The translations under genes and the position numbers were made by a program. From Procambarus clarkii (taxonomy: Eukaryota; Arthropoda; Malacostraca; Decapoda; Cambaridae): DNA of 64,000 bases. Each line of letters opens with the position of its first letter. The first letter of the stretch is position 1. Below are positions 56,001-64,000 of the stretch, piece after piece. Location: positions 18,878,393 through 18,942,392 of the forward strand of contig NC_091220.1 in assembly GCF_040958095.1 (NCBI RefSeq), written 5' to 3'. The notes beneath the pieces were generated by a model that ran no database searches, was not told where the DNA came from, and saw nothing but the letters and a program-made list of their open reading frames with translations.

Positions 56001-59000
56001 CCTGTTACCTAGCAGTAAATAGGTACCTGGGTGTTAGTCAGCTGTCACGGGCTGCTTCCTGGGGGTGGAGACCTGGTCGAGGACCGGGCCGCGCGGACAC
56101 TAAAAAGCCCCGAAATCATCTCAAGATAACCTCAAGATGTCAGTCTTAATCTGGCTACTCTTCTGTCAAATAGAATTTCTCTGTTGATAACTTACTTGCA
56201 TGACATTGGGAAGGCCAAAGAAGAAAGATACGAGGCAGACAACCAACACCAAGACTTCGTGATGCCTAAGGTATTTCTGAATCCATTTTGGGAAACCATC
56301 CTGAAGAGATGTGATGATGACCTAAAAAACAACCACCCAAATTCATGCTTTAACGCAAGATTTCACTTCTGAAATGCAGCCTTCAAAGACATTAAACTCA
56401 TTGTGTTACAGTATTTCTATTGTATTTAGGTATTTATGAATCATCCTAGAATACAACAGATTATAAATGCAAAAAATATTAACTTGGTTCTAAAAAAACA
56501 GGGAACAGCTTAATTGATTGTTTTGCATAAGGAATTTAAAGCATCAGCAAAGATTGAGCTGATTAGTGATAAACAGATACACACAGTAAACTGACCTCAA
56601 CTGTTGCAAACTGTGAGTCAAGGCCTAAAATAAGAAGCATCATGAAGAACAAAATCGCCCAAAGATTGGCATATGGCATCTTGGCCAGAGCTTGTGGATA
56701 CACCATGAACACTAGTCCAGGACCTGTAAAGAACATGATTATATTTGTGGAGAACTTAATATATTCTGCAATGTTAATAACAGTCATTTTTAGGAATTAA
56801 GAATATTAAATGCATCAATAACAATAAAGAAATATTATTTGTACCCAGCTGTTCCTTGAGGAATAGTGACAATTCAGAACATTCCAGTCCTTCCTAAATC
56901 TTAAATTCCCTATTACCATTTGCTCCCTGGGTTGCAGTCCAACTACTTGGGCTGGATGGTAGAGCAACGGTCTCGCTTCATGCAGGACGGCATTCAATCC
57001 CCAACCGTCCAAGTAGTTGGACACAATTCCTCCCCCGTCCCATCACAAATCCTTATCCTGACCCCTTCCCAGTGCTATATAGTCGTAATGGCTTGGCACT
57101 TTCCCCCTGATAGTTCCCTTCCCTTCCCTGGGTTGCATTAACAATGAAGGCAACAAATATACACTGACCAACCTGACTGGTTCCAGTAACCTAAGTCCAG
57201 TAACCTTAGACTTAGTCTAAGAACCTTAGACTTAGTCTAAGAACCTTAGACTTAGTCTAAGAACCTTAGACTTAGTCTAAGAACCTTAGACTTAGTCTAA
57301 GAACCTTAGACTTAGTCTAAGAACCTTAGACTTAGTCTAAGAACCTTAGACTTAGTCTAAGAACCTTAGACTTAGTCTAAGAACCTTAGACTTAGTCTAA
57401 GAACCTTAGACTTAGTCTAAGAACCTTAGACTTAGTCTAAGAACCTTAGACTTAGTCTAAGAACCTTAGACTTAGTCTAAGAACCTTAGACTTAGTCTAA
57501 GAACCTTAGTTCATTTCATAACCTTAGTTCACCATAACATTTAAGAAATGCAGACAGACAATATAACTCCAACAATAATATAAATATGGAGATTGACTGC
57601 AGTGAATATTTTATGCAAAATCAGAATCAAGACCACCACCAAAGGGGTAAACACTATACAGTAGTTTGAAATAATTGTGCTAAAGAATAAGTGACCCGTA
57701 CCAAAACTTAGATGTGAGGATTTATTTAACAATTCGTGTGTCTCAAACACAAGCCAGGAGCAACACTTCATCTTCAAAGATACTGAGCTGCTTATCATAG
57801 AAGAAGACATTAGGAAACTGTGTAGAATCAAACTCAATAAAATAAAATTCAACACTGTTGCCATTATATCTAAATGAGCATAGCATAGTAAAGTATTTTA
57901 AAACTATAAATTTTAACAACATCCTCCCATTATTTGCTTTCTCCTCCTCCTGTTTCTTCACAGCGGATGCCTCCGTTTACATAGCAGTAAATATATACGT
58001 ACCTGGGAGTTACGTGACTGTCCTGAGACTAGTGGGACCTCAACAAGCCTAACAGGCATCCTGTCCCAGACTATGGGAAATCATACTTAGAATATTCAAA
58101 TCATTCCTCCACAAAACATTACCACCAATACTTATTATAAACTTTGGGACACATACATGATACAGAGTAAATGGTAAAATGACAAAAAAAGCTTGACTAC
58201 AGTGTGTGCACATTGAGAAAACCATCTTCTTGAGGTTATCTCGAGATGATTTCGGGGCTTTAGTGTCCCCGCGGCCAGGTCCTCGACCAGGCCTCCACCC
58301 CAAGGAAGCTGACAGCTGACTAACACCCAGGTACCTATTTTACTGCTAGGTAACAGGGGCATAGGGTGAAAGAAACTCTGCCCATTGTTTCTCGCCAGCG
58401 CCCGGGACCACAGGATCATAAGTACAGCGTGCTGTCCGCTCGGCCGACCGGCTCCCTTACTGAAGTGTGTGTGATGAGAGGTGTGATAGGAACCTTTGAA
58501 GATGAAGTGTTGCTTCAGGTTTATGTGTGAGACACAAGAATTGTTAAATAAAAAATATGAAGCTCTTATGGAGAAAAGAAAATGTAGAGAGGAGGAAGAA
58601 TGGTGGCTAGGAAAAGGGGAATGTTCAATGCTGAAGACAATATTAGGAGTACCAGTAGATGGAGAAAATACTTTGAAAATCTAATAAGTGATGAAAGAGG
58701 CATTCAATACTGAAGACGATATTAGGAGTACCTGTAGATGGAGAAAATACTTTAAAAATCTAATGAAAGTGATAAAAGAGGTGTTCAATTTGAACATAAA
58801 TCGATTTGATGACGAGAGATGAGTGCATAATCCGATGGTGATGGCAGTGATGGTTCAATCTTTAACAAAAGTCTAGTTACCTTCCGCAACAACATCATCG
58901 ATCTCTTTCCCTTGTTCCAGTGCAATATTGCCGAGTGTAGAGAAGACGATCATGCCAGCCAACAATGATGTGAATGCATTAACGAGACTGATGATCCAGG

Positions 59001-60435
59001 TGTCCACTACTATGTTGTTATTGAACTTGTTGTAAGATGAAAATGCTATCATTGATCCAAAGGCAATGCCTATACTGTTGAAATTCTGAGCAGCTGCATT
59101 TACCCACACCTAATGTGAAGAAATATTAATGAACTTTTGGTATTAATACATAAATGAGCACATAAAAAGTGCTCAGTTTATTAAGTGAAAGAACTTTTTC
59201 AGTGAAAAAATTCCCAAATACAAAATATGGTTCAGGAACCAGAAACAATTGCCTTAAGTACTGATTGGCTTAAGTACATCTTTGCTATGGTCCATGATTG
59301 TCTAGCAATTTTTTGTATTATTTTGTTTGGTCACAAGAAACATGATAGTAGATGATAATGGGGGACCAATGATCATGATATGTAGAACTTAACCAGTCAG
59401 CCAAATGCTAATACTGTTCTGTACATGATAACATATATCTTATTACATTTTGTAGACAATCCTCTAAGACTCAAGTGGTAGTACTGTACAGTTGTTAAAA
59501 TAGTAAATTAACTCATTCCAAATTATGTTTAGCACACTGAAGGGTCATTAAGTAAGACATACTGTACATTACATCACCCTTATTGTAGGAGTCAAAATTT
59601 GACAATACACAAACAAATTATTTTAGTTTTACTCAACTAAAAATTAGATTTTGATGTAGATTTGTTATTACATGGCACACAAACAAAACACTATATACAG
59701 TATAGCACAGTATTTTTATGTAACCCAAAACAGTAGAAAGAACAACAAATTGACCCCAGAGGGGAAGGGAAAGTGTGTCTTTTTGCACTCGACTGAAATC
59801 CTGGTGAAGCAAATATGGTTAGCCCAATAGTTCATTTAGAGTAAAGACCCCACACACACACACACACACACTAACAACAAATAACTGCTCTATACTGTAC
59901 TGAACTATGTAATATTTTCTGTGAAAAAAAACTAATATAAAGAAGATAGGCAACTTCCATAAAAAATGCTTCTATACAGCAATGAGAGAAAAATATTAAA
60001 GCAATATTGTCAAATAAAACTATATTTTTCAAGAAGTTTCCAGTATTCCATCCTACACTACCCATGCTGTAAACAGTAGCACTTTGATAAACAAAAAATT
60101 ATCATTTATCATTTAATCATCTGAAGCTCGTACCAATGAAGATACAACTTTCGCTTCCTTTAAATGTCATTAACTGAAGTAAATAGAGTATAATAAGCAT
60201 TAACATTAACTTATAATACCTGAGCTTTCAGTAGAAGCTCCCATCGAGGTCCAAAGAAGTATTGAAGACCTTTGTTGGCACCCGGTAGTGTCAATGCTCG
60301 CCAGAGGAATGCACCGATCAGCAAGTACGGAACAGTTGCTGTCACATATACCACCTATAAACATCACCGTAAATTCCAGTTCATTCTCTGTCATATATTG
60401 TACAGTAATAATAATAAATGATGATGATGATGATG

Positions 60436-60495
<60 letters not shown>

Positions 60496-62849
60496 CATCA
60501 TCAGAGAGTAATCACACTAATATGATGTGTCAATGAGAAAATTGTGGGAACATACGAACACCCACCGCATAGGTTCAAACCCTCATCACGGCTCCTACGG
60601 ATTTCCTCAGCAGTAATAATAATAATAATGTTTAATATTTCTGCATTGTCTCACTCAGTTGCTTCCTTAGGCATAACACTGCTGGTCCCCTGAATGGTAT
60701 AACCCAGACAGGGCAGGGAAACATCACGCAGTGGCATAACTGATGTCTTTTAAAACTTCTCTTGTCAGGTCATACTGTTGCAAGAGAGATGCAAGTGAGT
60801 AGCCCATTTATATAAAATGTCCATCCAAGTCCTGCCAAGCTACATGCTTGCTGGCCTGACCAATAGATATCGAAAATCATCACCAGAGGACAGCACCAAC
60901 ACAAAAAAAGGGGGGTTCACAAACTCAACCCTATTAACATTCTACCATACGCAGGCGATGAGTCACAATAACATGGCTGAAGAATGTTGACCAAACCACA
61001 CACTAGAAGGTGAAGGGACGATGACATTTCGGTCCGTCCTGGACCATTCTCAAGTCGAATGACCATTCTCAAGACAATCGACTTGAGAATGGTCCAGGAC
61101 GGACCGAAACGTCGTCGTCCCTTCACCTTTTAGTGTGTGGTTTGATCAACATTCTACCATTATACCAGACTGGTTCCTGTATACAATTCAACCAGGAAGA
61201 GAAGAAAACACTTCAATTAATCAACTTGTGCTTATTCTTAGAAAATGTTTATTATCAAAGTCTGAGTATGTGCATAAATGTTCATTATGTTGTGCATTGG
61301 GATTGTGAAATTAGTGGACATTTCTCGTATGCATTTATACACAATAATTTACTGCCTGGTTCAGTTGTGTAGCAGATGATGTACTCTACCCTCAAGTTCA
61401 CTACCAGAAAGCTTTAGATACAGTCCCATACAAGACTACATGGGGATAAAAGGACAAAAGACTCGCTGGAAGGATGTTAAACAACCGTGGACCTCTAAAT
61501 GTTCATACAGTGTTCTCTGAGCCTATGACACCCCTGCTCTTCACTGCCCCAATTCTGCATTCTCTTCCATATCTTTCACTCCAGTATGTTCATATATTAC
61601 TGTGTAGATTTGGTACCTGGCCCTCCATTTTCCACGTGTATATTATTTTATATCTCTCTTGTCTCTTTTCACACCGCCCAAACATAATGAGATCTCTCAC
61701 TATATAAAAGATCCTGAGAAAAGTAGACATAGCAGACAATGGAAGGTTATTTAAATCAAAAGGAGGTTGATGAAGGTGATATCAGTGGAAACTGGACATG
61801 CATCGTGGATAGGAACGAGAGCCAGGGCCCATTTGGTTTTGAGTTAATTGTGCTGACAACTGTCCTACAGAAGTTTATGGATCACAGCAAGACATGAATG
61901 TAAAGATGCCACGAACCACCTCATCAAAAACAGTAGTTTGAAATAACATCTTGAGGTTATCTTGAGATGATTTTGGGGCTTTAGTGTCCCCGCGGCCTGG
62001 TCCTCGACCAGGACTCCACCCCCAGGAAGCAGCCCATGACAGCTGACTAACACTCAGGTACCTATTTTACTGCTAGGTAACAGGGGCATAGGGCGAAAGA
62101 AACTCTGCCCATTGTTTCTCGCTGGCGCCCGGGATCGAACCCGGGACCACAGGATCACAAGTCCAGTGTGCTGTCCGCTCGGCCGACCGTCTCCTATGCT
62201 GGGAATAGATATATTGATGTTGTTATATCCTCAAATTTAAGGATATATGGATAACTTATGGATATAATTTATGGATAACAAATTGTAGATATGTAAAGCA
62301 ATCTTAAGTTATACTCACACGACCTGAAGATTTGACAGACTTCCAGAGTGAGAAGTAGACAAGAAGCCATGCGAGAAACAATGCCACTAGCAACTCGATC
62401 CTCATGGACCCCATCTCATTAATTCCGTCACTCTTTTGTAGAACTACTTCACTGTAAGTTATAAACATTATGTAAAGAAAATTCAGAATATGAACATTTA
62501 ACGCATCTTTTGAAAAATTAGAACAACAGTATTAAAAACTTACAACACAAACCTACACTACAGAAACAAAATATTACACAACATATGATACATAAATTCA
62601 AAATACTACAGTACAGTGTAAAGCTAAATACTAACTCAAAAAACTCTTCAGTTGCAGACTTAGTTCCATTTGGTGCCTCAACCCCCGGGCCATAATCATC
62701 AAAGCAGTTTACAGCCCACGTAGAGTTGCAATTACTCCACGGCAATTCGGCATAAAAGGATTGCACAAGATAGAATATTGCCCATGCAATGATGACGTTA
62801 TAGTATGTACACAGCATGAAGGATATCACCACACTTCCTACTCCAGCAC
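52779..62849 (-). CDS. SLC6-family sodium/chloride-coupled transporter, TM3 to C-terminus (5' end beyond the right edge)
   Basis: Exons in order: 62849-62636, 62451-62319, 60354-60220, 59109-58881, 56723-56596, 56321-56196, 54599-54399, 54169-53993 and 53009-52779. The total is 1574 nt (about 523 residues), with all phases in agreement. Such carriers use Na+ and Cl- gradients to move amino acids or transmitters across the plasma membrane. Present: TM3 ([14 protein letters not shown]), the EL2 loop with two cysteines and two glycosylation sequons (NST, NGT), the TM5 region ([14 protein letters not shown]), [12 protein letters not shown] (Gln and Ser of the chloride site), NAFTS (Asn and Ser of the same site), [10 protein letters not shown] (Na2 site Asp-Ser), and TM10-12. 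TM1-2 (with the GLGNVWRFPY motif) is not in the window. It is most like the glycine/proline/amino-acid branch, but the substrate cannot be set from this part. The cytoplasmic tail carries a zinc-finger-like motif (see the final exon). Confidence 0.93.
53045..53185. repeat. Small hairpin repeat with flanking direct repeats
   Basis: TGTGACAGTGTCAGA (about 53090) and TCTGACACTGTCACA (about 53154) are inverse. The unit is flanked by 'cactgaataatgtatgtata' and 'cactgaataatgtatatacc'. Confidence 0.75.
53726..53930. mobile_element. Tigger-like terminal fragment
   Basis: TA then CAGTGGAACCATGAGTGACG, with 'ttacgagcattttgagtaac' and 'gattaacgagcgttcccgct'. This is the style of a Tigger/pogo inverted terminus (CAGTGG..ACC). 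Only one end is present. It lies in the intron before the last SLC6 exon. Confidence 0.55.
53993..54169 (-). CDS. SLC6 exon, TM12 region
   Basis: 177 nt, 59 codons. Acceptor taaacag, donor gtaggt. It encodes [20 protein letters not shown], then [19 protein letters not shown] and [15 protein letters not shown]. Phase 0 at both ends. Confidence 0.93.
54399..54599 (-). CDS. SLC6 exon, TM10-11
   Basis: 201 nt, 67 codons. Acceptor ctctcag, donor gtaagt. It encodes [33 protein letters not shown] and [10 protein letters not shown]. The GG.Y.FQL.DYY and WFYGADR motifs are SLC6 hallmarks. Phase 0 at both ends. Confidence 0.95.
55560..55725 (+). repeat. Foldback hairpin element, copy 4 (left arm internally deleted)
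   Basis: The left arm lacks the 'ggtccgtcctggaccattct' part that the other copies have; the right arm is full ('tggtccaggatggaccgaaa'). The flank 'tattgtgactcatcgcctgc' is present. Confidence 0.85.
55890..56138 (+). repeat. tRNA-derived SINE, copy 7
   Basis: Complete, with one B-box change (GGGTTTGATCCC). The tail is 'gataacctcaagatg'. It ends about 58 nt from the SLC6 exon donor at 56195/56196. Confidence 0.92.
56196..56321 (-). CDS. SLC6 exon, TM8-9
   Basis: 126 nt, 42 codons. Acceptor gttttttag, donor gtaagt. It encodes [18 protein letters not shown], then [19 protein letters not shown] and VMQ. Phase 0 at both ends. Confidence 0.95.
56596..56723 (-). CDS. SLC6 exon, sodium-site segment
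   Basis: 128 nt. Acceptor tctttacag, donor gtcagt. It encodes (G)[16 protein letters not shown], then [18 protein letters not shown]. The LGLDSQF motif is the TM8 Na2-site segment. Phase in 1, phase out 0. Confidence 0.95.
56930..57135 (+). repeat. Second tRNA-like SINE family, copy 3
   Basis: Head 'gggctggatggtagagcaac', 'cattcaatccccaaccgtcc'; body 'catcacaaatccttatcctg', 'cgtaatggcttggcactttc'. It is a plus-oriented counterpart of 27430-27660. Confidence 0.75.
57201..57510 (+). repeat. Perfect 20-bp palindromic tandem array, 15 units
   Basis: The unit is AACCTTAGACTTAGTCTAAG. Fifteen units appear identical by eye. Within each unit CTTAGACT and AGTCTAAG are inverse around a single T, so 17 of 20 positions form a hairpin. 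It lies in an SLC6 intron. Confidence 0.97.
58229..58456 (-). repeat. tRNA-derived SINE, copy 8 (B-box lost)
   Basis: Reverse copy. Read as the element, the bases of the B-box ('ggttcgatcc') are missing between 'tggtcc' and 'cgggcgctggcg', and part of the 'gggctgcttcc' region is also deleted. Confidence 0.9.
58881..59109 (-). CDS. SLC6 exon, TM6-7 with chloride-site residues
   Basis: 229 nt. Acceptor cacattag, donor gtaact. It encodes [48 protein letters not shown] and [14 protein letters not shown]. Phase in 0, phase out 1. Gln and Ser in QNFNS and Asn and Ser in NAFTS match the chloride-binding positions of the family. Confidence 0.95.
60220..60354 (-). CDS. SLC6 exon, TM5
   Basis: 135 nt, 45 codons. 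Acceptor gtttatag, donor gtatta (weak). It encodes [33 protein letters not shown] and ELLLKAQ. The LPGA.KG(L/I) motif is conserved in the family. Phase 0 at both ends. Confidence 0.95.
60401..60494. repeat. (ATG)n/(AAT)n microsatellite
   Basis: About 20 trinucleotide units, in the SLC6 intron. It is followed at 60550-60610 by a partial tRNA-like SINE tail ('cgcataggttcaaaccctca'). Confidence 0.95.
60950..61149 (-). repeat. Foldback hairpin element, copy 5 (opposite orientation)
   Basis: Here the one-sided flank ('gcaggcgatgagtcacaata') precedes the hairpin (60987-61149), so this copy is reversed relative to the others. The centre carries an extra partial duplication ('cgaatgaccattctcaagac'). 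Confidence 0.88.
61466..61595 (-). mobile_element. LINE 3'-end fragment
   Basis: 'ggatgttaaacaaccgtgga' through 'ttcactgccccaattctgca' matches 14345-14465 in the same orientation. It is short and degenerate. Confidence 0.65.
61950..62194 (-). repeat. tRNA-derived SINE, copy 9
   Basis: Complete reverse copy with intact B-box (GGGTTCGATCCC when read on the minus strand). Confidence 0.92.
62319..62451 (-). CDS. SLC6 exon, TM4
   Basis: 133 nt. Acceptor acttacag, donor gtgagt. It encodes (D)[36 protein letters not shown] and KSVKSSGR. Phase in 2, phase out 0. Confidence 0.95.
62636..62849 (-). CDS. SLC6 exon, TM3 and extracellular loop 2 (first in window)
   Basis: 214 nt. Acceptor tttgcag, donor gttagt. 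It encodes (G)[17 protein letters not shown], then [29 protein letters not shown] and [11 protein letters not shown]. Two cysteines seven residues apart and two Asn sequons are typical of the loop. Phase in 1, phase out 2. Confidence 0.94.
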
Positions 62850-64000
62850 CTGCAAAGACACGGCTTCAATTGACTTCTTGTATCATATGGTCACTCCCTT
62901 GATAGGACTGACTCCTTGTACACCATCAACCTAAACTTGCATATTCTGCTTCCTAATATACTGTAGTATGATCCATCACTGCCTTATGCAGATTCATTGT
63001 AATAATTGTGACTTGTCGAAAAAGTTCATCCGTCATAGTAAATAATCTATCACTGGTGTATATAATGATCCCGCAGATCAAATGATCAATTAATTAACAC
63101 ATCATATTACCGTACCGAATATGTTTTCATTACAACCTACCTACTACTACTACTACTAATAATAATAATAATAATAATAAATACAGTAATAATCATAATA
63201 ATAAACAATTATAAACAATAATAATTACAGTAAATAATAATAATAATAATAGAGAAATCACACTAATGTGAAGAATCAACAAGAAAATCCGTAGGAGCCG
63301 TGATGAGAATGCGAACCTATGCGTTGCGTATTCCTATGTCATGGCCTAGTTGTCTGGGGGTGTGTGCCTGGGAATACCCAACGCATAGATTCGAATCCTC
63401 TTCACGGCTCCTACAGATTTTCTCAATAACAACAATAATTAAATAAATAAATAAATAAATAATAATTACAGTTAATGATAATACAGTATGTAATAATAAT
63501 ACTGTACCTGTAATGTAATATTTTACATTACAGGTACAGTTACACAATCTGTAAAATATTACAGATTGTGTTTACAATGCTGTATGTATGAAATCCCAAT
63601 CTTCTTAAGCAAAAATAAAGTACCTGTACTGTACCTGTAAATACAGTATAAACCTCAAAAAATGGCCTAATTGGTTTCAAACCCACTGTGAACAGTATCT
63701 TTTTGTAGATCTGCCTTATCCTTGTTAGCTATCCGATCTAACTCGTCAAAATGTGTCACGGAAGATTTTTCTCAAGATTCTTTGCCACCAGAACTCACTC
63801 TTTCCTGGCAATGTACTCTAAAACTTGTACTTTCTGCTAATTCCAACACAAAACATTTTAGTTAGTTTCTTCACATCCCAGCCGTCATTATCTCTATGAA
63901 ACCAGGTAGCCTTTTCATGCAATTAAAATCCTATTTACCTTTGACTTGGTCTTTGCCAGACCACTTATGTTGGTCGACATCTTTTCTGCTCAAACATAAT
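62850..64000 (-). other. SLC6 intron at the right edge
   Basis: AT-rich with (AAT)n and (TAAA)n tracts near 63150-63260 and 63440, and a SINE hairpin (63285-63415). 'aggtacagttacacaatctg'-type short inverted pieces lie near 63505-63570. The TM1-2 exon was looked for and not found. Confidence 0.6.
63285..63415 (+). repeat. tRNA-like SINE joined to an inverted copy of its own tail
   Basis: The right half has an A-box (ATGGCCTAGTTGTCTGGGGG) and a B-box (GATTCGAATCC). The left part (63291-63326) is the reverse complement of the segment 63378-63413 with few mismatches, so the whole unit folds. Confidence 0.75.

Noticed and set aside
63940-63981. Possible upstream SLC6 exon (minus strand, KDVDQHKWSGKDQVK before gtaaat)
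   Set aside because: The TM1-2 exon that must lie between it and TM3 is absent from 62850-63940, so it cannot be the adjoining exon. The peptide shows no family motif.

Overview
The window is animal nuclear DNA. It has intron-rich genes with GT-AG boundaries, AT-rich background, and very dense tRNA-derived SINEs, LINE fragments, foldback elements and minisatellites. The repeat families (a tRNA-headed SINE of about 245 bp, a hairpin element of about 150 bp, LINE tails) look to me like those of decapod crustaceans, most likely a crayfish-like species. That assignment comes from recall of repeat style, not from a search.

Three protein-coding genes can be read exon by exon. (1) Positions 784-32307, minus strand: the first nine coding exons (about 329 residues) of cytosolic aconitase / iron regulatory protein 1 (ACO1/IRP1). 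The start codon is at 32307 and the gene runs off the left edge. (2) Positions 38319-49388, plus strand: a complete six-exon PLAA gene (790 residues: WD40 propeller, PFU, PUL), a ubiquitin-binding cofactor of p97/Cdc48. (3) Positions 52779-62849, minus strand: nine coding exons covering TM3 to the C-terminus of an SLC6 sodium/chloride-coupled transporter. Its TM1-2 exons lie beyond the right edge. IRP1 and PLAA are head to head about 6 kb apart; PLAA and SLC6 converge. No functional link between the three is evident. A fourth, unrecognised Ser/Pro-rich coding exon (11534-12424, minus) sits in the 16.7-kb intron of IRP1.

Region by region: 0-4 kb, IRP1 exons with a SINE 12 nt beyond one splice donor. 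4.7-5.7 kb, a solo LTR with a 5-bp target duplication. 11.5-12.4 kb, the unknown exon. 13.9-15.1 kb, a Tigger/pogo-like element with a LINE tail inside it. 16-19 kb, LINE remnant, SINE and 33-bp minisatellite. 21.66-27.42 kb, an unusual GC-rich, T-depleted block bounded by 402-bp inverted repeats. 28.8-32.3 kb, IRP1 5' exons. 32.3-38.3 kb, repeat-filled intergenic DNA with a 28-bp minisatellite. 38.3-49.7 kb, PLAA, with a 2.86-kb piggyBac-like element in its last intron. 49.9-51.4 kb, convergent spacer. 51.4-62.8 kb, the SLC6 gene with a perfect 20-bp array at 57.2 kb.

The best candidates for something undescribed are the T-depleted inverted-repeat-bounded block at 21.7-27.4 kb, the C2HC zinc-finger-like motif in the SLC6 cytoplasmic tail, and the phase-compatible orphan exon in the IRP1 intron. 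All identifications rest on reading the sequence and on knowledge of the families; no alignment was run.
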